Assembly: GCF_024206495.1 (NCBI RefSeq)
Contig: NZ_JAMBPQ010000058.1
Coordinates: forward strand, 1 to 38,446
Length of the DNA stretch: 38,446 bases
Source of the DNA: Paraburkholderia sp. CNPSo 3272
GTDB lineage: Bacteria; Pseudomonadota; Gammaproteobacteria; Burkholderiales; Burkholderiaceae
Direction of reading: 5' to 3'
Under the pieces are notes generated by a model. It searched no databases and was not told the origin of the DNA. It was given only the letters and a program-made list of their open reading frames with translations. Made by a program: the position numbers and the translations under genes. Shown here piece by piece: positions 1 through 8,370 of this stretch. Position 1 is the stretch's first letter. Each line of letters opens with the position of its first letter.

Positions 1-2
1 GG

Positions 3-1856
3 ATCGGCATAGGGGACAGCCAACTGGCTGCGCCCCTGCCACACCACCCGGCATGCGGGTCCGCACCGGGCGGTTCGGGGAGTTGAGGTTATGAGAGTCG
101 TGGCACGCCCAGCCGATCGAAGTAGGCGAGGGTCAGCACGCTGTTCAGCAGCTGGCCGCTGTTACGCCACCAGCGATGGCTGTTCGCCGCCACTTGTTGC
201 GCCACAGCGGGCAGTGCTCCCAGCGCACGCAGTTCCCGGTAGATGGTCGGCCCACGGCGCCATTGCTTAAGCTGGATGACACGCAACCGATGACGCATCC
301 ACTTGTCCAGATCCATCCAGACTCGTGGCGTCTGCGCCAACCGGAAGTACGCCTTCCAGCCCAGCACATAGGGCCGTAATCGTTCCACCACGTCCTTCAT
401 GCTGCGCCCGCCGTTACGGCCGGTCAGTTCACGAATGCGGTGTTTGAACGCCAGCAGCGGTTTGGCCGCCACCTTGCGCTTGATGACACCGCCGGGCGCT
501 ACCCACAGGCTGTAGCCCAGAAACTTGCGACCGAACACACTGGCCACCGCGCTTTTGCCCTCGTTGACCTTCAACCGCAATCGCCCATACAGACGACGCA
601 GCAGCGCCATCACCCGCTCGCCAGCGCGGCGGCTACGAACATAGACATTCGCGTCGTCGGCATAGCGCGCAAAGCAGTGGCCTCGCCGCTCCAGTTCCTT
701 GTCCACCTCATCGAGCAGCACGTTGGCCAGCAACGGCGAGAGCGGCCCGCCCTGCGGCGTGCCCTGTTCGCGCTGCTGAACCACACCGCCATCCATGATG
801 CCGCTGTTCAGATACGCCCGGATCAGCCGGATCACACCGGCGTCGCCGATACGTTTCTGTAGACGGTCGATCAGGATGTCGTGGTTGACCCGGTCGAAGA
901 ATTTCTCCAGGTCAACGTCCACCACGATTCGCCGACCCGACTGCACGTACGACTGCGCGGCCAACACCGCGTCGTGCGCACGCCGTCCGGGCCGGAAACC
1001 ATAGCTGTGCTCGCTGAAGGTGGGGTCCAGAACCGGTTGCAGCACCTGCAGCAGCGCCTGCTGGATCAGCCGGTCCGTCACCGTCGGGATGCCAAGCTCG
1101 CGCTCGCCTCCATCCGGTTTTGGAATCGTCACCCGCCGTACCGGACTGGGCCGGTACGTCCCCTTCAGCAACTGTTCACGGATCGCGGGCCACGCCGTCA
1201 CCAGATGGCGCGACGTCTGGTCAGTGTCCAGACCATCCACGCCAGCGGCTCCCTTGTTGGCCCGTACCCGTTTGAATGCCTGCTTCAGGTTCTCTCTCGT
1301 CAGCGCCGCTTGCAGCAGCGATGACCCTGTGTCCCCGGATTCATGGCGCGGGCAACAGGCTTCGTCGCTCACGGGTACGCCCGCGGCTTCACCGCGTGCT
1401 ACTCCCGCTCGCCCCGTTTGCACGGGCATCTGACGCATTGCCTGCCGCATCGGCATGACGCTGGACACTCCTTCCCGTTTGGCCCTTCGTCACCAGCTTC
1501 GGTCTCATCGACCTGTCCTGTGACTACTACGGCCTCTGCTGACTTCTCGCTCCGGCTCAACGCCGTCGCCCTTTCAGGCATGAGGCGAGATCTCCCCAGG
1601 TAAGAACGCACTCCTTCATCGCACAACCGCCGCATCTACGCTACTTCGCCTTGGTCACAAGAGCTTCGCGGTTCATCGCCCGCTCGCCCTGCTCCATAGC
1701 GCCTCATATGCGGTTCTTGTTCATCGGCTCGCGATTTACGCTCCACGCTTCCTCCCCACACTCGGTCGCCCTCATGCAGTTGCGCTTCACTTCATTCGCT
1801 ATGACCAGCTTATGGCGGGACTTGCGCCCGCAGGAGTGCGCCCATGCTGGGCGCAC
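3..1856 (-). mobile_element. Group II intron inserted in parB
   Basis: Complete group II intron read on the minus strand. Its 5' end is GTGCGCCCAGCATGGGCGC (first base at 1856), the classic GUGYG start with a stem-forming GCGCCC/GGGCGC. Domain V is visible at 43-74 (ACCGCCCGG, TGCG, CGCA, CCGGGTGGT), and the domain VI hairpin follows at about 4-42, with GCAGCC/GGCTG and CCCC arms. The intron ends in GAT at base 3, matching the AY 3' rule. Domains I-III lie at about 1470-1856; domain IV holds the maturase gene. The 5' exon is parB codon 307 (GTC); the 3' exon begins with the last two bases of the window (CC on the minus strand). Without splicing, parB reads through into about 50 intron-encoded residues. 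Both ends fit consensus, so the boundaries are fairly secure. The RNA class cannot be fixed by eye. Confidence 0.9.
89..1468 (-). CDS. ltrA: Group II intron reverse transcriptase/maturase
   Basis: Intron-encoded protein that reverse-transcribes the intron and helps it fold and splice. The reverse transcriptase domain covers about residues 55-320, with ANKGAAGVDG near 70-79, the QGTPQGGPLSP block near 235-245 and the catalytic YADD at 269-272. The maturase (GIIM) domain follows, with RPYVLGWKAYFRLAQ and a basic KWMRHRLR stretch. There is no C-terminal HNH endonuclease, so the element probably depends on replication-coupled or host-primed reverse transcription. It starts at GTG 1468; an AAGGAG motif is better spaced for the in-frame ATG at 1456, so the protein may be four residues shorter. 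The gene sits in intron domain IV in the same orientation as parB, as expected for an element spliced from the par transcript. All RT catalytic residues are present and the frame is intact, so it is probably active. Confidence 0.95.
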   Translation of the reverse strand: MSSVMPMRQAMRQMPVQTGRAGVARGEAAGVPVSDEACCPRHESGDTGSSLLQAALTRENLKQAFKRVRANKGAAGVDGLDTDQTSRHLVTAWPAIREQLLKGTYRPSPVRRVTIPKPDGGERELGIPTVTDRLIQQALLQVLQPVLDPTFSEHSYGFRPGRRAHDAVLAAQSYVQSGRRIVVDVDLEKFFDRVNHDILIDRLQKRIGDAGVIRLIRAYLNSGIMDGGVVQQREQGTPQGGPLSPLLANVLLDEVDKELERRGHCFARYADDANVYVRSRRAGERVMALLRRLYGRLRLKVNEGKSAVASVFGRKFLGYSLWVAPGGVIKRKVAAKPLLAFKHRIRELTGRNGGRSMKDVVERLRPYVLGWKAYFRLAQTPRVWMDLDKWMRHRLRVIQLKQWRRGPTIYRELRALGALPAVAQQVAANSHRWWRNSGQLLNSVLTLAYFDRLGVPRLS

Positions 1857-2777
1857 GACGCTAAGGGACCCGGTCTTGATTTTGACGGTGAACGAGTTCA
1901 CGTCCTTCGTAATGCTCCCGGCCTGTTCCTTTCCCGAAAAGAACTTCGCGATGCTCCGCTCGCGGGCAGCCGCTCTCGAACCCTGACGGGTGGCCTGCGC
2001 TACGATCGCGGCAGCATAGCGTCCCTGGAGAATTTCTCCTTTGACAACGTCCGACCACAAGTCCTTTGCCGCAGCCAAACCGGCAGCGCCATGCTTTTTG
2101 ATAGCCGACACAACTTCTTCTGCAGCGTTGCACCCAAGCAGCCCGGGCTGCAAGTCCAATTGTTCCTTAATGAAATCAGGCAGCTTGTCGAATGCCAAAA
2201 ACTGATACAGTCCGGTGCGAGACATGCCGAGGGACTCAGCGAGCCGCTTTCGATTCGGAAACTCTGCTTCCGCACGACGCAGCGAAATCGCAATTTCATA
2301 GTCGGCTAGGTTGGATCGCCCGATGTTCTCCACCAACGCGAGAACAACCATATCCTCATCGGAGCACTCGACTATGACGGCCTTGATTTGCTCCATGCCC
2401 AAGATTTTGTGCGCGCGCAATCGCCGCTCACCAGCAACCAGCTGATAGCCGGACTCAACGCGCCGCACCGCCACCGGCTGAACCAACCCCTTTTCGCGAA
2501 TAGACTCGGCAAGATCCGAAAGCTCGGCCTCGACAAAAATCCGCCGCGGTTGCCATGGATTCGGCACAACCTCCGCAACGGGAATCGTTGCCTGGCCACC
2601 ACTCGCTTCCAACTCTTGAATTTTGAGTTGTGCAGCTGCCAAGGCCCCTGCCATCCCAGGCCCTGTCTTCGGCTTCTCAACCACAGGCTTCGCCGCGTCC
2701 ATCTCATCGTCAGAGATTGAGGACGTCTTCCGGAGGTTGGCGGTTTGGAGAGCCATACGGTCACGAATACTGCTCAT
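1857..2777 (-). CDS. parB: Plasmid partition protein ParB (5' exon, split by intron)
   Basis: DNA-binding partition protein that loads on parS and acts with ParA. The visible exon encodes 307 residues: a charged N-terminus; a ParB_N CTPase domain at about 60-160 with the GERRLRAH box and an ENIGRSNLADYEIA segment; a helix-turn-helix near 175-200 (RKRLAESLGMSRTGLYQFL); and the start of the C-terminal region. The ATG at 2777 overlaps the parA stop as ATGA, implying translational coupling; a longer start at 2792 is less likely. The reading frame is broken after VKIKTGSLSV by the group II intron, and the remaining C-terminal dimerisation segment must lie before base 3, outside the window. The full protein would need intron splicing. 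The frame appears open through the intron to 1704, but those residues are intron sequence. Confidence 0.92.
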
Positions 2778-3979
2778 TGTGCGAGACTCCATTCGTCGAC
2801 GTACGTGTTGTCAATCCACCTGCAGTATTCAACCAGCGGTTGGCGTACGCGCTGCACCGTCTTTGAGACCCCGTCGGATTTGCTGAGGTCAAACACTGTC
2901 GAGAGAGCGAGCGCTCCGTTGCTCATCACCGAACTCGCCGGAATCTCAGTCGTGGTCAGCCAGTCTTCGTAAGCGCGTTGCGTCCACGAGCGAACGATGG
3001 GTGCTGACGACGTCGGGCTTGTATCCACCTTTGACAGAATGACGGAGATGAAATCGTAGACCTTGTCTGACTCCTTCTCCATGAAGTTCGCGGCAATATC
3101 CGAGAACAGCCCCCAGAACGATACCGAGCTGATGAAGTCCAGACTCTCCGGCACCAAGGGCATCACCATCGAATCAGCCGCCATCAATGCGTTCAATGTG
3201 AGGTAGGAGAGGGAGGGAGCTGTGTCCAGAATGATGTAGTCGTACTTCTTGCGCAGCGGCTCCAGGCCTTTCCGCAGGATTGCCCAAAACTGATAGCTCG
3301 GGCGAGTCTTAAGCATCGAGGGGATGAAGAACTCAGCACTGAACAGCGATGGATGCGCGGGAATTACATCCAAGCCGTCCCAATAAGTTTCCTTGATTGC
3401 AGATTCCAGACCGCCTTCCATCTCCTCGTTATAGATAAAAGGCAGAACGGTCGAATCCTCGTCGACCTCGTTCTCGGCATAGAGTCCACAGAGTTCGGAC
3501 AGGGAGGCCTGCGGGTCCAAGTCAACCACGAGCACTTTCCGTCCGCGCAACGACAACCCTTGCGAGATGCACATCGTCGTCGTGGTCTTCGTCGACCCAC
3601 CCTTGAAGTTGGCAACCAGAAGAATCTTGCCGTCGGCATCGCGACCGGTCACGAGCGGCGACTGATAGATTTCCGACAACTGTTGTACGTAGGTACGCGC
3701 CTCGGCCAAAGTGAAAAGGCGGCTACGGCCAGTGCCGTGCGCAACGCCCGGCGGCAACGCGCTTCCTTCCCGCGTCGCTTGGTAGTGAAGCTTGGTTCGG
3801 TCCAGGCCGCACAGGTCTGCCACTTCGGCAGTCGTAAAGTTTGGCGGCGCCTTTCGCGGCCTCGGCGTGAGAATCTGCTCGCGCAGCTCCGCCGTCAGCC
3901 CGTCCAGTTTTTTCGCAAACTTGGCGATCTTCGCGAGGGGAACCTTGCGTGTAATAGCGGGAAATTCGGCTTTAGACAT
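2774..3979 (-). CDS. parA: Type Ia plasmid partition ATPase ParA
   Basis: Walker-type ATPase that moves plasmid copies along the nucleoid with ParB and, in type Ia systems, represses its own operon. From ATG 3979 the protein has 401 residues. An N-terminal winged helix-turn-helix of MerR type lies at about 47-100 (FTTAEVADLCGLDRTKLHY, then RLFTLAEARTYV). The deviant Walker A is KGGSTKTTT at about 126-134, Walker A' is VLVVDLDPQAS and Walker B is YIILDTAPS. The open frame extends to 4117, but the 46 extra residues cover the AT-rich upstream region and are rejected in favour of MSKAEFPAIT. The variable position in KGGxxKT, here ST, is also loose in P1 ParA and F SopA, so this is not a defect. 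The stop overlaps the parB start by 4 nt. Confidence 0.93.
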   Translation of the reverse strand: MSKAEFPAITRKVPLAKIAKFAKKLDGLTAELREQILTPRPRKAPPNFTTAEVADLCGLDRTKLHYQATREGSALPPGVAHGTGRSRLFTLAEARTYVQQLSEIYQSPLVTGRDADGKILLVANFKGGSTKTTTTMCISQGLSLRGRKVLVVDLDPQASLSELCGLYAENEVDEDSTVLPFIYNEEMEGGLESAIKETYWDGLDVIPAHPSLFSAEFFIPSMLKTRPSYQFWAILRKGLEPLRKKYDYIILDTAPSLSYLTLNALMAADSMVMPLVPESLDFISSVSFWGLFSDIAANFMEKESDKVYDFISVILSKVDTSPTSSAPIVRSWTQRAYEDWLTTTEIPASSVMSNGALALSTVFDLSKSDGVSKTVQRVRQPLVEYCRWIDNTYVDEWSLAQ

Positions 3980-4117
3980 GGTTTTTACACTTTCACCGGA
4001 AATCAGGACGAAGCGTAGAATACTCGAAAACTTTAAAAAAATCGCTTCCAGATAAGCGAGTTTCTTAAATTTTTCACCTAACCCCTTGGAAAACAACACA
4101 AAAAGATCGAACGACAC
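3980..4117 (-). promoter_or_regulatory. parAB promoter/operator region
   Basis: AT-rich leader of parA. On the minus strand it holds a hairpin-capable element, CGCTT-ATCTGG-AAGCG (4042-4057), then a T-rich tract and a plausible -10 (TATTCT), with a weak GTGAAAG ribosome site before ATG 3979. Type Ia ParA proteins repress their own promoter through their N-terminal helix-turn-helix, so the inverted repeat is a candidate operator. No canonical parS was recognised here. Confidence 0.4.
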
Positions 4118-4167
4118 AACGGAAGGGCCAGAACTGGCGGCTCGTGCGAAAGCAACTCCAAAGTTTC

Positions 4168-4285
4168 ATGGTGAGAGAAATTGTTGAAAGGCGCTGAAGG
4201 AGGGGGTGAAGGTGGGTGAGAAGAATTGTTGAAATCTGCCAATTGAAGCACCTTGCCTCACACTTTCAACAATTTCTCTCACCAT
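4168..4285. repeat. 23-bp perfect inverted iteron pair
   Basis: The 23 bases at 4168-4190 (ATGGTGAGAGAAATTGTTGA then AAG) recur as an exact reverse complement at 4263-4285, with another long iteron at 4215-4234 between them. They are the outermost iterons on the parA side and could bind RepA as a unit or form a cruciform. Confidence 0.8.
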
Positions 4286-4465
4286 TCAATTGCAGGCACG
4301 TCGCGTTGGCGCACAACGCGAGGCACCTTTGCCCCAAAGAGTTCCTGCGCAGCCTGCTCGCAAGTCTCCCGGCAGCCCATAACGTAAGCGTTGGACCGGC
4401 ATTGACCCCAGGGACGACTGCAACGTGCCTACAAAAATGCTCACCATCGTCAACCGGCTATCGAC

Positions 4466-4474
4466 TTATCCACA
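4466..4474 (+). promoter_or_regulatory. DnaA box
   Basis: TTATCCACA, an exact match to the DnaA-box consensus, lies inside the iteron region. It indicates that the host DnaA helps the plasmid initiator open this origin. Confidence 0.75.
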
Positions 4475-5000
4475 GATGCCCTGACCGCAAACCTGCCGTG
4501 CGGCGAGCCTTGTTACGGTTCATGCCGGTAAACCGAGCAGCACAGCTGCGCCGCATCACAAAAACACTCACTATGCTTCAACAAAATGACTCACCCATTT
4601 CGAAACACTTTCGGCTGCGGACCCCGCCAGCTAAGGACTTCCGCAATCTGATGCAACATTCCACAAAAATGCTCACCGTCAATCCCAAGCCACAGAATCA
4701 CTCACCTAGCGCTGGTAAACTTCTCACGCACGCATTGGATTTCTCCTCACTTTCGGCCCACAAGAGTCCTCACCTCAAGCACAAAATTGCTCACCTACAA
4801 GGGACTAACCCATTGTTTTTAGGAATCTTTGTTTTCCCTGTTGTTAGTTCGTTGGTTTTTGCTTTTTAAAAGATTTTGAAAAACATACAACCGTCGCCCC
4901 GGGATCCTCCGCCTCTCGAAAACAGGAAGGTGAGCAGATTTGTTGAACGAACATATGCCTAGAGGAAGGTGATCAGAATTGTTGAAGCGTTTCCCGTCAT

Positions 5001-5044
5001 GGTGAGTCTTTTTGTTTTGACATCTCACCTACGCGTGCTACAGT
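5001..5044 (+). promoter_or_regulatory. repA promoter flanked by half-iterons
   Basis: TTGACA (5017-5022) and TACAGT (5039-5044), 16 bp apart, form a good sigma70 promoter for repA. GGTGAG at 5001-5006 and CTCACC at 5024-5029, the cores of the iterons, lie on either side of the -35 box in inverted orientation. By analogy with other iteron plasmids, a RepA dimer would bind this inverted pair and repress its own gene. Confidence 0.6.
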
Positions 5045-5077
5045 CTGCGCGACCGGCAACTAGGGACAGGGACCTCG

Positions 5078-6472
5078 ATGGCAAACAACATGATGACGCG
5101 CGCAACCTCGCGCCAGCTGTCGTTCGAGCTGTTCGAGGAGATGCTCGCCACCGATACGCCAATCACTGAATCAACGAAGGAAATTGGCTATCAACGTAAT
5201 AACGTTTTTATCGACATTACCGATGTGGGCATTACAGCCAGGCGATTCCTGGATGCGGCGCACTTCATCGTGGCGCAGGAGCCGACCACCCCAAAGGTCT
5301 ATGACGTCGAGCTGAGCTACTTCCGATGGCTCATGCGTTATGACAGCTACAACTACAAGCACCTGCGAACAGTGGTGTCCGAGGCTCAAAAAGCCTTGAT
5401 TCAGGTTTCGGCCTCGCCCCCTGGCAGCACGTCCGCGGAGGACGAGAAGTGGGTGTCCGTACAGCTCATCGGTATCGTCGGTATCGACAAAGGGCGCATC
5501 ACTTTTGCGGTTCCTGAGCCGCTCATTCCGCACATCAAGGACCCGGTGAAGTCGCACTGGTTGAGCTTGAGAATCACCTCTGCTTTCACACTTACCTATG
5601 CTCGAGCCATTTACGACCACGTCATCGGTTACGTGGCAGAAGGCATAACCGAGTGGATCGAAGTCGATGTGGTACGTGGTTGGCCTGGGAAGGCTGCGTC
5701 GACTGCAACCGAATTCAAGTATTTCAAACGCGACAACCTCGACAAGGCGGTTAAGCAGATAAACGCAGTCTCCGACATCGACCTGAGCTACGAGACTCGT
5801 ACCGTGAGCCCGAAGTCGAAAAAGATTGACCGGATTCGTTTCAGGCTGACGCGAAAGGAAACCGCTGGAGCCATTCGAGCGAGCCTGCTTGGCGCGCAAG
5901 AGATATACACGACGCTGAAGAACGAATTCGGCTTCACAGAAAAGCAGTTCAACACCATCTCGCAAAACCGCGCCGTGTGGTCGGATGAGCGTATTCTCCA
6001 GGCAATTGAATACACCCGTGCCAAGGTCGACTCCGGTCAAGTCAAGAAGAGTCCGGGCGCATACCTGCTAAAAGCTATCACTGATGGCTACAAGCTATCG
6101 GACGCTGACCGCAAAATGCTAACGGTACAGCAACAGCAGCAGGAGCAGGAGAGGTCGGAGTCTAGCGCGAAGCAACTGGCAACTGCGGCCGTCGCCGCAA
6201 GTACCGAGGCGGCAGAGGAGCGCAGCAAAACACAGACCGTCGAGAATGCTGACCTCGGTCGTGAGGCGTATCACAAGGCAGACGGTAAGGCGCAAAAGGA
6301 CTTCATGCGCGCCTTTATCGCCTCCGCGGCCGGTAAGCTGGCCATCAAGCGGGTGAAGCTCAACCCGGCGACGATTCATGAGTCGGAAGTGCTGGCGCAT
6401 AAGGATCTATCCTTTGCGCTCTACTCGTTCGTGTTTCTGCGCACCAAAGCGAAGGCCGCCTCTAAGGCATAA
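5078..6472 (+). CDS. repA: Replication initiator protein, RepB/Rep_3 family
   Basis: Plasmid initiator that binds the upstream iterons and recruits DnaA and helicase. It has 464 residues, matching the large initiators of Burkholderiales megaplasmids and second chromosomes. The double winged-helix Rep_3 core spans about residues 20-270, including ELSYFRWLMRYDSYNYKHLR, a hydrophobic SHWLSLRITSAFTLTYARAI helix and FKYFKRDNLDKAVKQINAVS. A KQFNTISQNRAVWSDERILQ helix follows. Next comes a low-complexity glutamine and glutamate linker (QQQQQEQER, about 350-360), then a C-terminal domain of unknown role. ATG 5078 is preceded by AGGGACAGGG; ATG 5090 (Met5) is an alternative. It is transcribed away from parAB, with the origin between. 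Confidence 0.93.
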   Translation: MANNMMTRATSRQLSFELFEEMLATDTPITESTKEIGYQRNNVFIDITDVGITARRFLDAAHFIVAQEPTTPKVYDVELSYFRWLMRYDSYNYKHLRTVVSEAQKALIQVSASPPGSTSAEDEKWVSVQLIGIVGIDKGRITFAVPEPLIPHIKDPVKSHWLSLRITSAFTLTYARAIYDHVIGYVAEGITEWIEVDVVRGWPGKAASTATEFKYFKRDNLDKAVKQINAVSDIDLSYETRTVSPKSKKIDRIRFRLTRKETAGAIRASLLGAQEIYTTLKNEFGFTEKQFNTISQNRAVWSDERILQAIEYTRAKVDSGQVKKSPGAYLLKAITDGYKLSDADRKMLTVQQQQQEQERSESSAKQLATAAVAASTEAAEERSKTQTVENADLGREAYHKADGKAQKDFMRAFIASAAGKLAIKRVKLNPATIHESEVLAHKDLSFALYSFVFLRTKAKAASKA

Positions 6473-7006
6473 CGGTACGCGAGCTCTCGGCTTCACACTT
6501 TGTAGACCTGCTCAAGCATCTCCCTCTAGCTCGCATTGGCAGTCGTTGCGTTAACTGAGACCGTTTCACCACCATGCTTCTCGTGCGGCCGCTGAAGGTG
6601 GCGCGTCGCGGATGGACCACCGCGCTTTGCCTATTCATTTGGAGACGACCGGCTGATTGGTAGCGAGCACATTGATCTGCCATTCGATCTCGCTTCATGA
6701 CGGGTATTCACCTTCCACAACGATTCGTTCGTATTGCCGAGTTATAGGTCGGGTGCGTGAGAGACCTGATCGAATGGAATTGAAAATAGAATGGCGATTA
6801 TTCCTGACTGAGATTTCGCATCGCCTGCAAGTGAAATTCCGCATCAGTGTAGTTGGCATCACCAGGGATCGATTCGAAATCTGTTAGAACGCACCGTATT
6901 GCGATCGTCGCTATGCGTTACCGAACCCGCGCGTCGTGAAGCAGGAGGCACGACGCGCCCGGGCAGGCGAGAATGCTGCCGACCTGCTTGTTTCAAGCGC
7001 GATGGA
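6473..7006. other. Stretch without recognised gene
   Basis: About 530 bases downstream of repA. Only short open frames occur, including one at 6657-6887 with no recognisable domain and no clear ribosome site. Base composition is mixed, with AT-rich parts near 6780-6890. No terminator, repeat or att site stands out. Confidence 0.4.
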
Positions 7007-7147
7007 TCACATGCCGCAAATCTTTTGGGTCGTCACCCGCAGGTGAGTGATTTCCGCCTCGCAATCCGCCGACGCGCGACGGGTGTTGACGAGATCGTGC
7101 ATCACGCGCCCGCTTTCCAGTGCCCGCTTCCCGATTGCCAACTGCAT
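7007..7147 (-). CDS. Small hypothetical protein, 46 aa
   Basis: Short frame from ATG 7147 encoding MQLAIGKRALESGRVMHDLV and on to a C-terminal TTQKICGM. GAAGGG lies 10 bases upstream of the start, and a stop codon lies directly before the ATG in the same frame. The composition (a soluble, amphipathic helix with Arg and Glu; GC-rich third positions) looks like a real plasmid gene rather than chance. It is in line with the neighbouring minus-strand helix-turn-helix gene. Its function is unknown; I do not recognise the family. Confidence 0.45.
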   Translation of the reverse strand: MQLAIGKRALESGRVMHDLVNTRRASADCEAEITHLRVTTQKICGM

Positions 7148-7191
7148 CTATAAAGCATCCCTTCAAGTCGGTGCATGCGAAAGGTGCTCGG

Positions 7192-7482
7192 TCATGGGAG
7201 TGGATCCGGCCCGGCGCGGTCCGCTGCCGGGCGCCAGATACACCCGAGCCCGGCCCGGTCGCATAACAAGGCCCAAGCCGAGTAAGGGATTGCGGCGTCT
7301 TCGCTGATCCAGCGGCGCACCTGCCGGCCGCCGTATTCCGACAAGCCGAGATAACGCGCAACCGCGCGTCCCGGCAAGCCGGTGCGACGGATAACCTCCT
7401 GAATTTCGGCTCCGGTCGGCTGTTCCCAGCCGTCCTCCGCCGATCGCAGGCAGGCGGCCCGGATTTCAATTTGATAGCTCAT
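7192..7482 (-). CDS. Small helix-turn-helix DNA-binding protein
   Basis: A 96-residue protein with a helix-turn-helix at about residues 22-60. TGAEIQEVIRRTGLPGRAVA is followed by RYLGLSEYGGRQVRRWISED, then AIPYSAWALLCDRAGLGCIW. This pattern (test helix, R-W-x-x-x-x-x-IPY-x-x-W) is familiar from small regulators on Burkholderiales and Xanthomonas plasmids and integrative elements. ATG 7482 has a good site, GAGGTAAGG. The gene lies immediately downstream, in its reading direction, of the GC-rich tandem repeat array, which could be its target or its leader. It is probably a repressor or copy-number accessory; no partner is defined. Confidence 0.7.
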   Translation of the reverse strand: MSYQIEIRAACLRSAEDGWEQPTGAEIQEVIRRTGLPGRAVARYLGLSEYGGRQVRRWISEDAAIPYSAWALLCDRAGLGCIWRPAADRAGPDPLP

Positions 7483-7514
7483 CCTTACCTCGAACCGCTT
7501 ATTTTTCCATGTAC

Positions 7515-8347
7515 TTCGTGACGATCCAGTCCCGACGGCTTACGCCGCGGGGGAAACATGCGCCCCGTGGCGCTTGACGACCCCGGCTTGTGGCCGCCTT
7601 GGGCTATACCGCATTGTCCCGCCGCTTACGCGGCGCTCCGGTGCTCTTCCCAATGTTCGACGATGCGATCATGAGGGACACCGAGCGCCTCGATCCGGGC
7701 GTGCGCGATACTCCCGTGATTATCCAGCCCCCACGGCTCGCGCCGCGGGGGAAATACGCGCCCTGCGAGCGCTTGACGACTCCGGCTGGTGGTCAGCCTG
7801 GGCTATACCGATCGTCCCGCCGCTGACGCTCTCCCCATGTCCGACGATGCGGCCATGGGGGACCCCGTGCGCCTCGATCCGGGCGCGCGGCGCGCGCGAT
7901 GCTCCCGTGATTATCCAGCCCCCACGGCTCGCGCCGCGGGGGATACACGCGCCCTGCGGGCGCTTGACGACCCGGTTGGTGGTCGGCCTGGGCTATACCG
8001 GATCGTCCCGCCGCTGACGCGGCGCGCCGGCGCTCTCCCCATGTCCGACGATGCGGCCATGGGGGACCCGTGCGCCTCGATCCGGGCGCGCGGCGCGCGC
8101 GATGCTCCCGTGATTATCCAGCCCCCACGGCTCGCGCCGCGGGGAATACACGCGCCCCGCGGGCGCTTGACGACCCGGTTGATGGTCAGCCTGGGCTATA
8201 CCGGATCGTCCCGCCGCTGACGCGGCGCGCCGGCGCTCTCCCCATGTCCGACGATGCGGCCATGGGGGACCCCGTGCGCCTCGATCCGGGCGCGCGGCGC
8301 GCGCGACACTCCCGTGATTATCCAACCTCCTTGCATGCAGGGGGAGG
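7515..8347. repeat. GC-rich tandem repeat array, unit ~190-205 bp
   Basis: Four full copies and a partial fifth of one unit. Landmarks CGATGCGxxCATG recur at 7661, 7845, 8049 and 8252 (spacings 184, 204, 203). Each full copy holds a hairpin, CCCCCACGGC-TCGC-GCCGCGGGGG (7728-7751, 7919-7942, 8122-8144; diverged at 7531-7553 with a TTAC loop). Shared blocks are GCGCTTGACGAC, GGGCTATACCG and CGCCTCGATCCGGGCG. The last copy replaces the hairpin with another one, CCTCC-TTGCATGCAGGG-GGAGG (8326-8347). Long open frames in several phases run through the array, but they are products of the repeat and not genes. The role is unknown; a protein-binding array or recombination substrate would fit. Confidence 0.85.
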
Positions 8348-8370
8348 GGGCGCCAGCGCGCGGCAGTCCG

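Larger units (their letters stand above)
4150..5030. other. Iteron-type replication origin (oriV)
   Basis: About 880 bases without a gene, filled with repeats of GGTGAG or its complement CTCACC. Long iterons follow GGTGAGnAGAATTGTTGAA: 4170-4190, 4215-4234, 4928-4947 and 4967-4986 forward, and 4264-4283 reversed. Short ones follow ACAAAAATGCTCACC: 4431-4445, 4580-4595, 4663-4677, 4692-4706, 4760-4774 and 4781-4795. A perfect DnaA box, TTATCCACA, is at 4466-4474. An AT-rich stretch at about 4800-4890 is a candidate unwinding element. The arrangement beside a Rep_3 initiator is that of iteron plasmids, where Rep monomers melt the origin and dimers handcuff it. The 217-aa open frame across this region is an artefact of the repeats. 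Confidence 0.85.

Noticed and set aside
2774..3979. ParA Walker A motif KGGSTKT as a defect
   Set aside because: Type Ia ParA proteins tolerate changes at this position (KGGVYKT in P1 ParA and F SopA), so it is normal variation.
4216..4869. A 217-aa frame inside the origin region
   Set aside because: It runs through iterons, a DnaA box and AT-rich DNA, has no coding composition, and its protein shows only repeat-derived strings.
6657..6887. A 76-aa frame after repA
   Set aside because: No ribosome site, no recognisable family and mixed base composition; it may be chance.
7515..8347. CRISPR array
   Set aside because: Units of about 200 bp with no short repeat-spacer alternation and no cas genes nearby.
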